A DNA stretch of 64,000 nucleotides from Dendrolimus kikuchii (Eukaryota; Arthropoda; Insecta; Lepidoptera; Lasiocampidae), in assembly GCA_019925095.2 (NCBI GenBank), contig CM034415.1, forward strand, positions 12,010,833-12,074,832, read 5' to 3'. A model generated the notes under the pieces. That model worked only from the letters and a program-made list of their open reading frames with translations, was not told the DNA's origin and did no database searches. Below, one piece after another: positions 23,601 through 31,420 of this stretch (within the stretch, counting starts at the first letter, position 1; each line of letters begins with the position of its first letter). Position numbers and translations under genes: made by a program.

Positions 23601-24689
23601 ATCTCGCTCGCACATCATCCGTCCCGCTCACACACCGTTCTATACAACTTGTTAATATTCGTACTTAAGGTTACCGTTACCAAAATAAATCGGCACTCGA
23701 CAGTAAATAAATACTACTCTCTGCCATCTGAAGTATCATTTAACCTTTACCTCTTGCTGCTACATTATATAAAAACAACTGGGTTATGCCCGCGACTTCG
23801 TCCACGCTCGACTTGAAATTCCCGGGACATAAAGTATAGCAGCATTTAAAAAAAATGTAAGCTATCCCTTTATGCATCCGCACAACTTCAAATCACTACC
23901 GGAAATATTTCCGCAAGATTCCCGGGATAAAAAGCAGCGCAGATTTTAAGTCTAAAAATTAGCTGTTGATCACTAAAAACCGCATCGAAATCGGCACACT
24001 AGTTTTTACGTGAATCCCGACCAAATACATTAACCACCAACACACAGACAAGAAATTAAAAAAATTTGCATTGTGTTCTTCATTGTTTATAATAGTCTAT
24101 TCCAGTTGTATTATTTTAAATAGCTTCAATGTACAGACATGGCATGTTTAGAATTTTATAATATTACTAGCTGTCCCGGCATACATTGTTCTGCCCTGAA
24201 GAAATAAAATTTAGAACCCGATTGCAGCGCCACCTACCGGGTCCAATTGTGAATATAAACCATCCTCGAATCCACTTGAACACACACAAAAAAATTCATT
24301 CAAATTGGTCCAGCCGTTTAGGAGTTCATTGTCAACACACATACAGAAGAATTATATATATACATACATACATAACTTCACGCCAGTTCCCTTGCAGGGT
24401 AGGCACGAACAACAGAGCGCCATTCAGGCTTATTCTTACACACCTCACTTGCTTCTTTGACATTCGTAGCTCTTGTCATGCACGCTCGTCTGTTCTTAAG
24501 GCTCTTGACATCACCTTCTGCTAGTACACGATTTAGTTTAGCATTGCACAAATAATCGGAGCGGGTCTGGTTGCAGCTCATGGTGTGTACATACCTGCGG
24601 TGGGGTAAAGCGGGCCCCTCGCGCACCACGGAGGGCCGCCCGGCGGCCAGCGCGCGCAGCCCGCGCAGCACCGACCACCGCCGCAGCGC
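14416..24689 (-). CDS. Rap1/TERF2IP-like Myb-domain nuclear protein (5' end missing)
   Basis: Six exons join in frame: 24689-24595, 22921-22766, 21217-20468, 17057-16786, 15652-15470, 14687-14416 (575 residues plus stop, N-terminus incomplete). Residue numbers count from the first listed exon. Residues 346-405 form a single Myb/SANT domain with YTPMEDQAIVAWV, NGNRLWREL and TWQSLRNRYLRNIL, the pattern of the Rap1 Myb. In vertebrates Rap1 sits on the telomere protein TRF2. The rest is a Lys/Arg- and acid-rich linker (84-333) and a Pro/Ser-rich region (425-485). No BRCT domain is visible upstream in the exons found, and no Rap1 C-terminal domain is obvious. GC3 is very high against AT-rich introns. 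The identity rests on the Myb alone; another Myb-type chromatin protein is possible. Confidence 0.6.
14989..15125 (+). mobile_element. RTE-like LINE family A tail
   Basis: The last 130 bp of the family A element, ending (TATG)n, inside the last intron of the Rap1-like gene and antisense to it. Confidence 0.8.
15126..15469. other. intron, no feature
   Basis: Part of the last intron of the Rap1-like gene. Nothing recognised. Confidence 0.4.
15470..15652 (-). CDS. Rap1-like gene, Pro/Ser-rich exon
   Basis: 183 bp, acceptor CGCTTCCAG, donor GTGAGT, phase 1 in and 1 out. It encodes ELKEKRAPRRNSLHDRGREQ, then a run of prolines with Thr/Leu interruptions and a run of serines. The runs are coded by GC-rich CCC/CCG and TCC/TCG repeats that are likely length-variable. 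Confidence 0.75.
16036..16349 (-). mobile_element. poly(A) retroposon family B, nested in the pogo-like MITE
   Basis: Near-full-length copy. Its A run is at 16036-16060 as seen on the minus strand, and an (AT)n run lies directly at the other end. Confidence 0.8.
16350..16366. repeat. (TA)n microsatellite
   Basis: Eight or so TA units adjoining the family B insertion. Confidence 0.8.
16786..17057 (-). CDS. Rap1-like gene, Myb exon
   Basis: 272 bp, acceptor GTGTTGCAG, donor GTCAGT, phase 2 in and 1 out. It carries the whole Myb domain. The three helix landmarks are EDQAIVAWV, GNRLWREL and TWQSLRNRYL; the last contains the W..L..RY motif typical of Rap1 Myb. The frame stays open upstream of the chosen acceptor to about 17281, so a longer exon cannot be excluded. 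Confidence 0.8.
17285..17455 (-). repeat. LINE 3' UTR-like repeat family M
   Basis: Inverted relative of 9755-9895, containing GCGATCTCTTCCAGGCAAC. It is directly followed by the long family A element. Confidence 0.55.
17459..18702 (+). mobile_element. RTE-like LINE family A, longest copy
   Basis: 5'-truncated inside the reverse-transcriptase domain (the frame starts GGFRNERGCMDQVFSL) and complete to the (TATG)n tail. It lies in an intron of the Rap1-like gene on the opposite strand. The endonuclease domain and 5' end are missing, so it cannot move by itself. Confidence 0.9.
17487..18674 (+). CDS. non-LTR retrotransposon reverse transcriptase, C-terminal part
   Basis: A 395-residue frame without internal stops. 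RT landmarks in order: DLEKAFDRV (palm, first catalytic Asp), GVRQGCVLSALLF, and YADDAVLL (catalytic YADD box, near residue 125). These are followed by the thumb and a long C-terminal region (YLGCAFSRDG, TYGSESWVW, GHVERM) ending in AYPARELA. The pattern fits RTE-like LINEs. Upstream endonuclease and the N-terminal RT motifs are absent. The first ATG is simply the first in frame after the truncation. The intact frame suggests recent insertion. Confidence 0.85.
   Translation: MDQVFSLRNIVEKQLAMGRKVFCGFVDLEKAFDRVVRKDLWDILPGYGINGQLMRAVQSTYEGCMACVRVEGSLSPWFDLNIGVRQGCVLSALLFILYLDDCLQRIRLMDVGVRMSDLVVSTLLYADDAVLLAESPSELQTLVTMMKDDCQARGLHLNVKKTKVMVFEREETRTNARIMVDDVMLEQVNEFVYLGCAFSRDGRYTADIERRVNLGNSLNGALGKLLGAKNLSQKAQLAVHNAVLVPTLTYGSESWVWKREHGSRVNAVEMRALRKICEVTLADRVRNTEVRKRVGLKESVGVKVRKGMLRWFGHVERMTKQIYNAKVNGCRSRGRPRHTFHDQIDRVLAEGDVRSLKNRRACMTRVMNVKEASEVCKNKPKWHSVIRAYPARELA
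18703..19151. other. intron, no feature
   Basis: AT-rich intronic sequence of the Rap1-like gene. Nothing recognised. Confidence 0.4.
19152..19372 (-). mobile_element. poly(A) retroposon family B, 5'-truncated
   Basis: Same 5' boundary (GCCAGGTGGTAGGG on the minus strand) as the copies at 12087-12322 and 54003-54243; it also lacks about 20 bp near 19206. Confidence 0.75.
19400..19640 (-). mobile_element. poly(A) retroposon family B, diverged copy
   Basis: Recognisable by CGCCTAGGGACATTAGCAA and CGCAGGAAATTGTATTCTTT but with a central deletion and many changes; an older copy next to a younger one. Confidence 0.65.
19720..20070. repeat. dispersed remnants of the CGGGATAAAA type
   Basis: Two tandem-like pieces each with GGACCGATTTGGCTGAAACTC followed by TATCCCG and GGGATA words. 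Degraded interspersed elements, non-coding. Confidence 0.55.
20086..20180. repeat. minisatellite, about 9-bp unit
   Basis: Imperfect tandem repeats of TCCACTGGG/TCCACTTTA, about ten units. Confidence 0.75.
20468..21217 (-). CDS. Rap1-like gene, large linker exon
   Basis: 750 bp, acceptor GTTTTAG, donor GTGAGT, phase 2 in and 2 out. It encodes basic NLS-like patches (AAKRPPP, AKRRPAP, GGKKRPS), an acidic segment (IIEEDDVDVLREFLIK) that looks helical and conserved in character, and a Ser/Arg- and Lys-rich end (RNKRKASRSRSRPRP). The GC content is much higher than that of the surrounding introns. Confidence 0.85.
21300..21640 (-). repeat. dispersed remnant family I, inverted copy
   Basis: Reverse complement of the 4380-4580 element (shared CTCAGGAACTACTGG and GAAGGCTATAGGCTATA blocks). 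Confidence 0.6.
21790..21910 (+). repeat. fragment related to 31090-31230
   Basis: Shares GATGGCCCCCTCATCACC...CAAGTC / GAGAGCAA-type words with the pieces at 31160 and 51950. Element E relative, short. Confidence 0.4.
22019..22543 (+). mobile_element. solo LTR with ATAT target duplication
   Basis: Runs from TGTTAC to TAACA and is flanked by ATAT on both sides. An AATAAAC signal near the right end gives plus orientation. Relatives lie at 49609-50070 and 53032-53481. No internal retrovirus-like region is attached. It lies in an intron of the Rap1-like gene. Confidence 0.7.
22701..22731. repeat. perfect 12-bp hairpin
   Basis: AATAATCTAATC and its exact inverse separated by 7 nt, followed by an A run. 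Intronic; no known role. Confidence 0.6.
22766..22921 (-). CDS. Rap1-like gene, second exon resolved
   Basis: 156 bp, acceptor ATATTTCAG, donor GTGAGT, phase 2 in and 2 out. It encodes VESIQQKKLVEKEERQAADK, then a Cys/His-rich stretch (CRHCCSHRH) and DTQTED. The TQT core resembles dynein light chain LC8 ligands. Confidence 0.75.
23004..23112 (-). mobile_element. RTE-like LINE family A tail, internally deleted
   Basis: The (CATA)n end lies at 23007-23018. About 25 bp corresponding to GTAGGCACGAACAACAGAG are missing relative to the other copies. Confidence 0.75.
23438..23764 (+). mobile_element. candidate solo LTR, TGTAGCAG...CTGCTACA
   Basis: The two ends are perfect 8-bp inverses with TG...CA termini. 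AATAAA occurs about 70 bp before the right end, giving plus orientation. A target duplication is not evident (CCATA versus TTATA), so an old or chance structure is possible. Confidence 0.45.
23775..24110. repeat. dispersed remnant (GCCCGCGACTTCGTCCACG type)
   Basis: Contains GCCCGCGACTTCGTCCACG, CCCGGGATAAAAAGCAGCG and ATCGAAATCGGCACACTAG. The first two words resemble parts of the 145-bp satellite monomer. Confidence 0.6.
24168..24356 (+). repeat. dispersed remnant family K
   Basis: Plus-oriented copy matching 3554-3685, ending at the (CATA)n tail of the next element. Confidence 0.6.
24357..24535 (-). mobile_element. RTE-like LINE family A tail
   Basis: About 180 bp with the (CATA)n end at 24359-24372, inserted 60 bp from the exon at 24595-24689 of the Rap1-like gene. 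Confidence 0.8.
24595..24689 (-). CDS. Rap1-like gene, first exon resolved here
   Basis: 95 bp between acceptor TGTTGCAG and donor GTATGT; enters in phase 0 and leaves in phase 2. It encodes an Arg/Leu-rich helix-like segment (ALRRWSVLRGLRALAAG). GC-rich within AT-rich flanks. It must be preceded by at least one more exon, because it has no ATG of its own. Confidence 0.7.
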
Positions 24690-25061
24690 CTGCAACACAC
24701 ATCCTAACCTCACTACTACGCCTACTCTTATCCTATCTAGCACGTCTGTTTTACCCACAGGAGTACAGAAGGTCTTTGCAATCAAATACTGATGCTTTAC
24801 TTTACTCTCCTGACATAAAGATAAGTATGTTAGTAAGCGTGGTGGGAGCCTCCAACATGGTCAAGCATCAGTGATCATAGTCCGTCAAGTACAGTTTCCG
24901 AACAAATAATACATACAAGGAAGACCAGGAATAACAGGAAGCATTCAGAAGACTACAGCTATTGGACTCTCAGTGTGACTTTCGTGGATACCAGTGTATT
25001 GTGATTAGTGCCATTTGTATAGGTGTAATTGATACAATTAGTGCTATCTGTGTTCAGTGGA

Positions 25062-25382
25062 ACATTTTTATTTTTTTTATTGCAGGAGTTCAGCAGACAG
25101 GCAGACAGCTCACTTGATGGAAAGCGGTTACCATCGCCTATGGACATTTGCACCACCAAAGGTGCTACAAATGTGCTGCTGCTCTCTTAAGGGAGACTGG
25201 AACTCGGTCACTAATGCCGGAACACAACTTAAGGTTGTTATGGCGACATACTTTAAACCAGGGGTGGTAGCCATCCAGTCGGGCAAATACCCTACCACCT
25301 GGCTGTGGGTTGTTTTGTCGCCTCTTACGACAGGTCGCCCAGCCGCAGGAAATTGTATTCTTCCTCCGTTTCTGCACAGATA
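25062..25382 (-). mobile_element. poly(A) retroposon family B
   Basis: Full-length-looking copy; A run at 25062-25080 on the minus strand. Confidence 0.8.
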
Positions 25383-25667
25383 ATATCTGGGTTCTAGTGG
25401 CTTAACTTGTGTTGATTGATCTTGAATGTACTATTTAGTACAGTAGTGCTGGTCATACCTGGTGCTGTTGTAGCACCAATAAATAAATACAGTCCACTTG
25501 CTAAGGGGTGTTTTCATTCAGTACAACCCCTGGGAGCTATGTGATTCAGAATCTATGTGATTGGTAAAATACGTGTTGGCACCATTTGGACCAAAAATAG
25601 AATAGAGCGATTTGGCTTCAACACTGCTGGTACTGATTTGGCCAATGACTGTAACTTAATAACCCAC

Positions 25668-25860
25668 AGCCAGATGGTAGGGCTACCACCCCTGGTCTAA
25701 AGTATGTCGCCATAACAACCTTGAGTTGTGTTCCGGCATTAGTGACCAGGTTCCAGTCCCCTTTAAGAATGCAGCAGCGCATTTGTAGCACTTTCGGTGT
25801 TGCAAATGTCCACAGGCAATGGTAACCGCTTTCAATTAAGTGGGCTGTCTGCCTGTCTTA
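25668..25860 (+). mobile_element. poly(A) retroposon family B, partial
   Basis: Plus-oriented partial copy lacking both ends and the poly(A). Confidence 0.65.
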
Positions 25861-25993
25861 GAGAATGACAAGTGTTGGTAATTAATTAATCAATTATATT
25901 GGCAACAGCAGCTCCACAGTTAAGAAAGCTTGGTTTTGTTTCCAATTCAATTTCTGTGAACCTGGGAACAATACAACATAAAACTGGGTTATA

Positions 25994-27206
25994 CGAGGGT
26001 GACACTGAAAGTTCTTAGAAAATCAAAAACTGAGCATACTAGCAAGTTATTATTTTTATTATATCTTTTCAAAATAGTTTCCATTCACATCAATACATCG
26101 CTGCATTCGATAGAACCACCGAGAAAAGCACTTTGCCCACTCATCCTTAGGGGTCTCTTCAATGGCCTTCTGGAACGCAGCCACTGCTTCCTTGGCGTCC
26201 ATAAAATGTTTTCCTCGAAGTTTTTCTTTTATTTTAGGGAATAAATAAAAATCGCAAGGTGCGAGGTCGGGCCTATATGGCGGATGACCAAGCAATTCCA
26301 CGTCTGACGATGCCAAATAGTCGAGGCGTTGTCGTGGTGAAGGAGGATCCTACTGCGAGGTCGTTTCTCTCGAACTTTTTCCAAGACAAGTGGCAAACAT
26401 TTGTTAGTATACCACTCTGCAGTAACTGACTTTTGATCTTCTAAAACAATTGTCTCATAATGACCGGTCCTTCCGAAGAATGAAGCCACCATCTTTTTTC
26501 CTACACTTCGACCTCTCTTCAATTTAGTTGGCAACTCCTCGGAAGGAAACAACCACTGAGCAGATTGTCTTTTGGTTTCCGGATCATAGCAATAAATCTA
26601 GCTTTCGTCACCCGTAAGTATGTCGAACACAGCTTTTGAGTCACTTCCGTTAAATCTTTGTATCATTTCACAGCACCAATCAACAAGATGGAGTTTTTGG
26701 GCCTCAGTCAAATAATGAGGTATCCACCGGGCATGGGCATAAAGCTTCCTAACGGCTAAATGTTTGTGGAGGATTTTGTGCACTTGACTCATACCGATGC
26801 CTAAACTTGTCCGAATCTGCTGATAGGTTACTCTTGGATCAGTCTCTATCATACACCGCACAACACTGATGTTATCTTCAGTCGTTGCCGCAGAAGGCCG
26901 TCCCTCACGCAGAGCATCATTGAGATTGGTGCGACCACGTTTAAACTCATTAAACCAGTTATATACAGTGGCCCGAGAAGGGGCTTCATCTTCATCGTGA
27001 AAGGCCAATCGAAGTCTTGTCATAACATTCTTGTTAACTTAAATGACATCGAAAGTCATAAAATACCATAGTACGAAAAATTTCTTTCTAAATGAAATTA
27101 GTACTCAATAATATTGGCAAAGAGTTCTATTTTCAAAATTTAAACTTATTTTTTTATTATATTCTTTAAAAGTGGCCCGTTCTAAAAACTATCAGTGTCG
27201 CCCTCG
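25994..27206 (-). mobile_element. mariner transposon 1 (defective)
   Basis: A 1,213-bp element with 28-bp inverted ends (CGAGGGTGACACTGA at the left; TCAGTGTCGCCCTCG at the right) flanked by TA on both sides. It sits in the region upstream of the exon at 24689, possibly in a large 5' intron of the Rap1-like gene. Confidence 0.92.
26059..27023 (-). pseudogene. mariner transposase, broken
   Basis: The frame starts MTRLRLAFHDEDEAPSRAT and keeps the helix-turn-helix region (GMSQVHKILHKHL) and the first catalytic motif TGDES. A TAG stop at 26598 replaces the Trp that normally follows. The second catalytic motif HHDNA is present (frame 26552-26229), then a frameshift near 26316-26335 moves to a third frame with HPPYRPDLAPCDFYLFP, which holds the third Asp. 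The domain order is the normal D,D34D layout, but at least one stop and one frameshift disable it. Confidence 0.9.
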
Positions 27207-27214
27207 TAATACTA

Positions 27215-27480
27215 ACTACAAAATGGAGTTTTTGGCAAGAACTGAAAGGAGATGTGCTGTGCAGTTTTATTTTCTAAAAATGTGTAAAATTACTCTAAAA
27301 TGAACAATAGTTGTAGGATATTGTTTTTGAGTAGTGATTATGTGTTTTTGTGAGAAATGTGAACTGTAAAGTCAAATGTGGCCTATCAAGCTGTCACAAG
27401 AACTCTGTTGAATGGCATCAGTTGACAATCTACAGTTCAGCTGAACTATACACAGGCTTAACCCTTTAGCTCACTATTAG
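27215..27480 (+). repeat. dispersed repeat family F
   Basis: Copy matching 30075-30335 and 46083-46330; directly follows the mariner TA. Confidence 0.7.
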
Positions 27481-27847
27481 CACATATGTGTCCGGGATGA
27501 GAGTGCCGATCGCGTTTGTGCATGTGATCGGTAATTGTGTTGTTGTCTCACTCTGTTTATATAGGAGTTATATGATTTGTATGAAATGGGTATATTTTCT
27601 TGGTATATTATGAAATAGTGATAGTGTTAGTCTTGCAGCTTTTTGGTATATCAATATTTGTTTTAATGGTTAAGAACATGAAGAAACTGCATTGTAATCT
27701 AAGATCTGGCTTAAATGCCTAGCTACCAAGCCATGAACCTAAATAATAATAACTAACTACAAAATCAAAATAGCTTGTATAAATAAATATTTACAATTAG
27801 GTTTCCTAAGGATTTAGTTTTTAAAGATTAGGCTATCTCTTTGGTAC

Positions 27848-27975
27848 ATAGGCCTCATCTCTCGGCTCTTCCCATGTATTCCTGTCCCACGCTACTCTCG
27901 GCCATAAGGGAACTGCAACTCCTTTTATCTCTTCATCCCATCTTGTTACCCTCGTCTTTATTACTATCTCTCTTA
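27848..27975 (-). mobile_element. LINE C-terminal remnant
   Basis: The minus-strand frame reads TRWDEEIKGVA then WPRVAWDRNTWE and DEAYV, the pattern of the last residues of RTE/R1-like reverse transcriptases (RW.DDI...W..VA.DR..W..L.EAY). About 130 bp only. Confidence 0.6.
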
Positions 27976-28042
27976 ATATTTGGGAAAAATACCAGTGAAC
28001 AAATGTGTTACTGAGTCTAAAACAAATTCTAGCCGAAATTAT

Positions 28043-28350
28043 TCATGCAGGAATGGGGAAAGAATAAAATTTCCTGCAGCCAGGTGGCCTGTTATAAAAG
28101 GCTGCAAAACAACCCACAGCAAGGTGGTAGGGTATTTTCCCAACTGGATGGCTACCACCCATGGTCTAGAGTATGCCGCCATAACAACCATGAGTTGTGT
28201 TCCAGTATTAGTGACCAGATTCCAGCTTCCATTAAGAGAGTAGCAGCGCATTTGTAGCACCTTTAGTGTTGCAAATGTCCATAGGCGATGGTTACCACTT
28301 TCCATCAAGTGGCCCGCCTGCATGTCTACTGAACTCCTACAATAAAAAAT
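28043..28350 (+). mobile_element. poly(A) retroposon family B, diverged
   Basis: Plus orientation, ends CAATAAAAAATAAAAAA; many substitutions relative to the other copies. Confidence 0.75.
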
Positions 28351-28637
28351 AAAAAAAAACTAAGCTAAATAGAGTAACTTGTTTTTCAGTCCTCTTGCAG
28401 TAATCTTGATTAATATCTAATAGAGCATTATATCAACTGCAAACGCAGCTTCAATCTAATTCTGGTATCAAGAAGCTATATTAACACATACCCCACTAAC
28501 AATCCTCTTACGACAAATATGAATCTCAAATCTATACCAATATGACTTGAGATTATCCGCAACATACTATTAGATGCATTTGTTTTTCAAACAGTAAACA
28601 TTAAAAGCAGGCATTGCAAATCAAATGAGAAATTTTA

Positions 28638-28955
28638 TCCGTGCAGGAACGGAGAAAGAATACAATTTCCTGCGGCCCGGCGGCCTGTCGTAAGAGGCGA
28701 CTAAACAACCCACAGCCAGGTGGTAGAGTATTTGCTCGACTGGATGGCGACCACCCCTGGTCTAGAGTATGCCGCCATAACAACCTTGTGTTGTGTTCCG
28801 GCATTAGTGACCAGGTTCCAGTCTCCTTTAAGAGAGCAGCAGTGCATTCGTAGCACCTTGGTTGTTGCAAATGTCCATAGGCGATGGTAACCGCTTTCCA
28901 TCTAGTGGGCCGTCTGCCTGTCTGCTGAACTCCTGCAATTAAAAAAAAAAAATAA
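28638..28955 (+). mobile_element. poly(A) retroposon family B
   Basis: Plus orientation, from TCCGTGCAGGAACGG to an A-rich tail. Confidence 0.8.
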
Positions 28956-29463
28956 AAAAAATATCATATTATACCAAGTAACAGGTCAGCTAAGCAGTTT
29001 CAAAATGCAACAATGATATTATTTTTTTAAATAAATATTTGTTTGTGTATTCATTGTGTTGCCAAAAATTTGCTAAAGTATTGTTTGTTAAAACATGTGA
29101 AAACTGTGTCAAAATATCATAATAATTTGGAATGGCATGTATTTGAATAGAAGTTTATATTGTTTGGATTGTGTTGTAAAACTTCTTGGGAAGTGCTTGT
29201 TAGGTCTTGAAATAGCACAACTATGGCGATAGAATATTTACACCTAGATAGTATGCAGCAGTAATGTTACTAAATACTTAATATCGTAGAATAATCAAAA
29301 CATAGTTCGGTCATGAACCTAAGCGCCCATTGGCGCCAAAGTTCAGATAAATGGTAATCGTCAGTGAGCGGTTAACATAACTGGGGCGTACAAAATGAAC
29401 GATGGAATATATTTGTGGTAAAGTGTATACGGTGTTCAGTTATATACTTTAGTAAAGTTTAGT
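28956..29463. other. no feature recognised
   Basis: AT-rich DNA downstream (on the minus strand) of the candidate 5' exon. Confidence 0.4.
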
Positions 29464-29622
29464 TCAAAAACGAACATTTAGGCGGCCGTTGCGGAAGCAC
29501 ACGAATCGCGCCTTGTGTCGTTTGGACTCGATGGCGCCCGTGACTGCGTCCACGCCGCACCAGCGCCTGTCCATCCATGTGTAAAACTTCACGGACTTAC
29601 GATCTTTCTCAATATTCGCCAT
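29464..29622 (-). CDS. candidate 5' coding exon upstream of the Rap1-like gene
   Basis: The minus-strand ATG at 29622 has a strong context (AAAATGGCG) and opens a 52-residue frame beginning MANIEKDRKSVKFYTWMDRR, with GC-rich codon choice like the Rap1-like exons. It is probably a first coding exon. The best donor (GTAAGT after 7 codons) leaves phase 1, which would not join directly to the phase-0 exon at 24689. A weaker donor near the frame end (GTTCGT, phase 0) would. The frame also ends by itself at 29464. Protein not recognised; it may belong to a separate gene. Confidence 0.35.
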   Translation of the reverse strand: MANIEKDRKSVKFYTWMDRRWCGVDAVTGAIESKRHKARFVCFRNGRLNVRF

Positions 29623-29639
29623 TTTACACTTCTTATTTC

Positions 29640-30074
29640 AACACAAACAAAATACACACAAATGCAACAAACAAACAATGCAAGCTTGCATTCGCAAGCA
29701 CGACGCCGACTGCAGTGTTGCCAGATGACCATGTCAATTAAGCCCCAAATTTTTTAAAACACCCAAAAATAAGCTTTTTGAAAAAAAACCCAAAACAGTT
29801 TTTACTTCTTTTAAAGGAGAAATAAAAATGAAAAACCACCGTCGTGGCGTAAACGTCACTAATGACGTCATCATTTTCGCTCACGCAACGCTCACAACGA
29901 CCCGTATCAATAGGTGGATTAAATAACCGTTCCACTTGAGTTTACGATTGTGACGCCAGTAAATAAGTGGAACGCGAAAAACTGCGGTTGTGAACGTGGT
30001 CGTTGTGAGTCTCTAACGGTAAGTACCCTATAGGCTAGGACGTCTACGAGTAGAGACGGCATAAAAGTGTTTGG
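29640..30074. other. region upstream of the candidate exon; possible promoter
   Basis: On the minus strand this lies 5' of the ATG at 29622. No TATA box at a convincing spacing was seen. The repeated word TTGTGA/CGTTGTGAG and the CGTCACTAATGACGTCATCAT stretch (29852-29872) include a CRE-like TGACGTCA. Confidence 0.25.
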
Positions 30075-30335
30075 CGGGAGCCAAAAGGGGACGTTGTGCT
30101 GTGCAGTTTTATTTTCTAAAAATGTGTAAAATTACTTTAAAATGAACAATAGTTGTAGGATATTGATAGTTTTTAAGTAGTAATTATGTGTTTTTGTGAG
30201 AAATGTGAACTGTATAGTCAAATGTGGCCTTTCGAGTTTTCACAAGAACTCCGTTAAATGGAGTGGATTGTAGCCTACAATACAACTGCGCCTGGCTTAA
30301 AGGCCTAGTTGCCAAGCCATAAACTTAAAAAAAAG
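30075..30335 (+). repeat. dispersed repeat family F
   Basis: Plus-oriented copy ending in an A-rich stretch, matching 27215-27480. Confidence 0.7.
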
Positions 30336-30779
30336 AGACGGCATAATAAATAAAGAACGTAAATGAAAGAACGAATGAATTGAATTATTAAAATGAACTA
30401 TTGAATTGAAGTATGATTCTCTAGTAAAATATAATTCTAAGATAAAGTAATAATACTGTATAACTTAGATATACTACTGTACTGTATTCCTCCGAATGTC
30501 CCCCAAACGTCGAAAAAATCGCCGACGCCGAGGCCGAAACCATAGATAAAACCACAGATTATACTAGACTACTATAGACAGAGTTTCTCTGTCTAGTGTC
30601 TACGACTACTATGGATACTACGTAGATAAAACGTATAAGGCCGGGACTACGGATTAGTGTGGCCAACAACTCAGGTGATTGTCTTCATGTTCCACAAAAA
30701 CGGTTACAAAAGTCGCCAATTTTTACTATAAAAAAAGGAGGCGGTTTTCGAATATGGTGTAAATATTTTCTTTTCCTTT
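30336..30779. other. no feature recognised
   Basis: AT-rich; a small 9-bp perfect hairpin (TAGACAGAG and its inverse, 3-nt loop) lies near 30572-30592. Confidence 0.4.
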
Positions 30780-31405
30780 TTAACTTACTTCAAAAAGGAG
30801 GAGGACCTCAATTCATCTGAATGACTTTTTTATATGTTCGTTACTCGATTTCTCTGTCAATTGTGAACCGATTTTCAAATTTTTGTTTTAATCGAAAGGG
30901 TATATTACCGAATTGGTCCCATTGCCACCATGTCAGGATCGGTGAGTGAATTCGAGGGTAATCCAGAGTAAGTAACCCTTATTAAAGAACGCGGAGCACC
31001 TACATTCTTAGGAAAAAAGCTTGTATACGCGTACCAATATTACATACATACATATACATATACATACATTTTCTACAGGCGATATTTTTTTTTATATGCA
31101 TGTTACGTCATTTCCCCGTCAATTATGTGCTGATTTTTTTTTCTTTTTTTATTGTCTATACTCCCAAGGTGGCCCATGGTCAAGAAGTCGGGATCTGATG
31201 AACGGATCTCAGGGAAATTGAGAGCAACTCTTGTTGACGAGCTTCTACATCGAAGAGTGAGATAGCAATCTTGTATGCGCGTACCAGTATAATAATTTCT
31301 ACAGGCGCTTAATATATTATTTCCAAAGCTATTCAATTATTTGCGCAACTAAAAAGTAAAAATATATTTTTATTTACCAAAAAGAAAACCGACTTCAAAC
31401 TAAAA
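30780..31405. repeat. element E-related copy beside the satellite
   Basis: Starts TAACTTACTTCAAAAAGGAGG and ends with AAAACCGACTTCAAACTAAAA. The interior carries GATCTGATGA and GAGAGCAA words shared with 21850 and 52000. Decayed. Confidence 0.45.
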
Positions 31406-31420
31406 ACAGTTATTTACGAG

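Noticed and set aside
23438..23764. Certain solo LTR
   Set aside because: Ends are good inverses but no target duplication was found, so it is kept only as a candidate.
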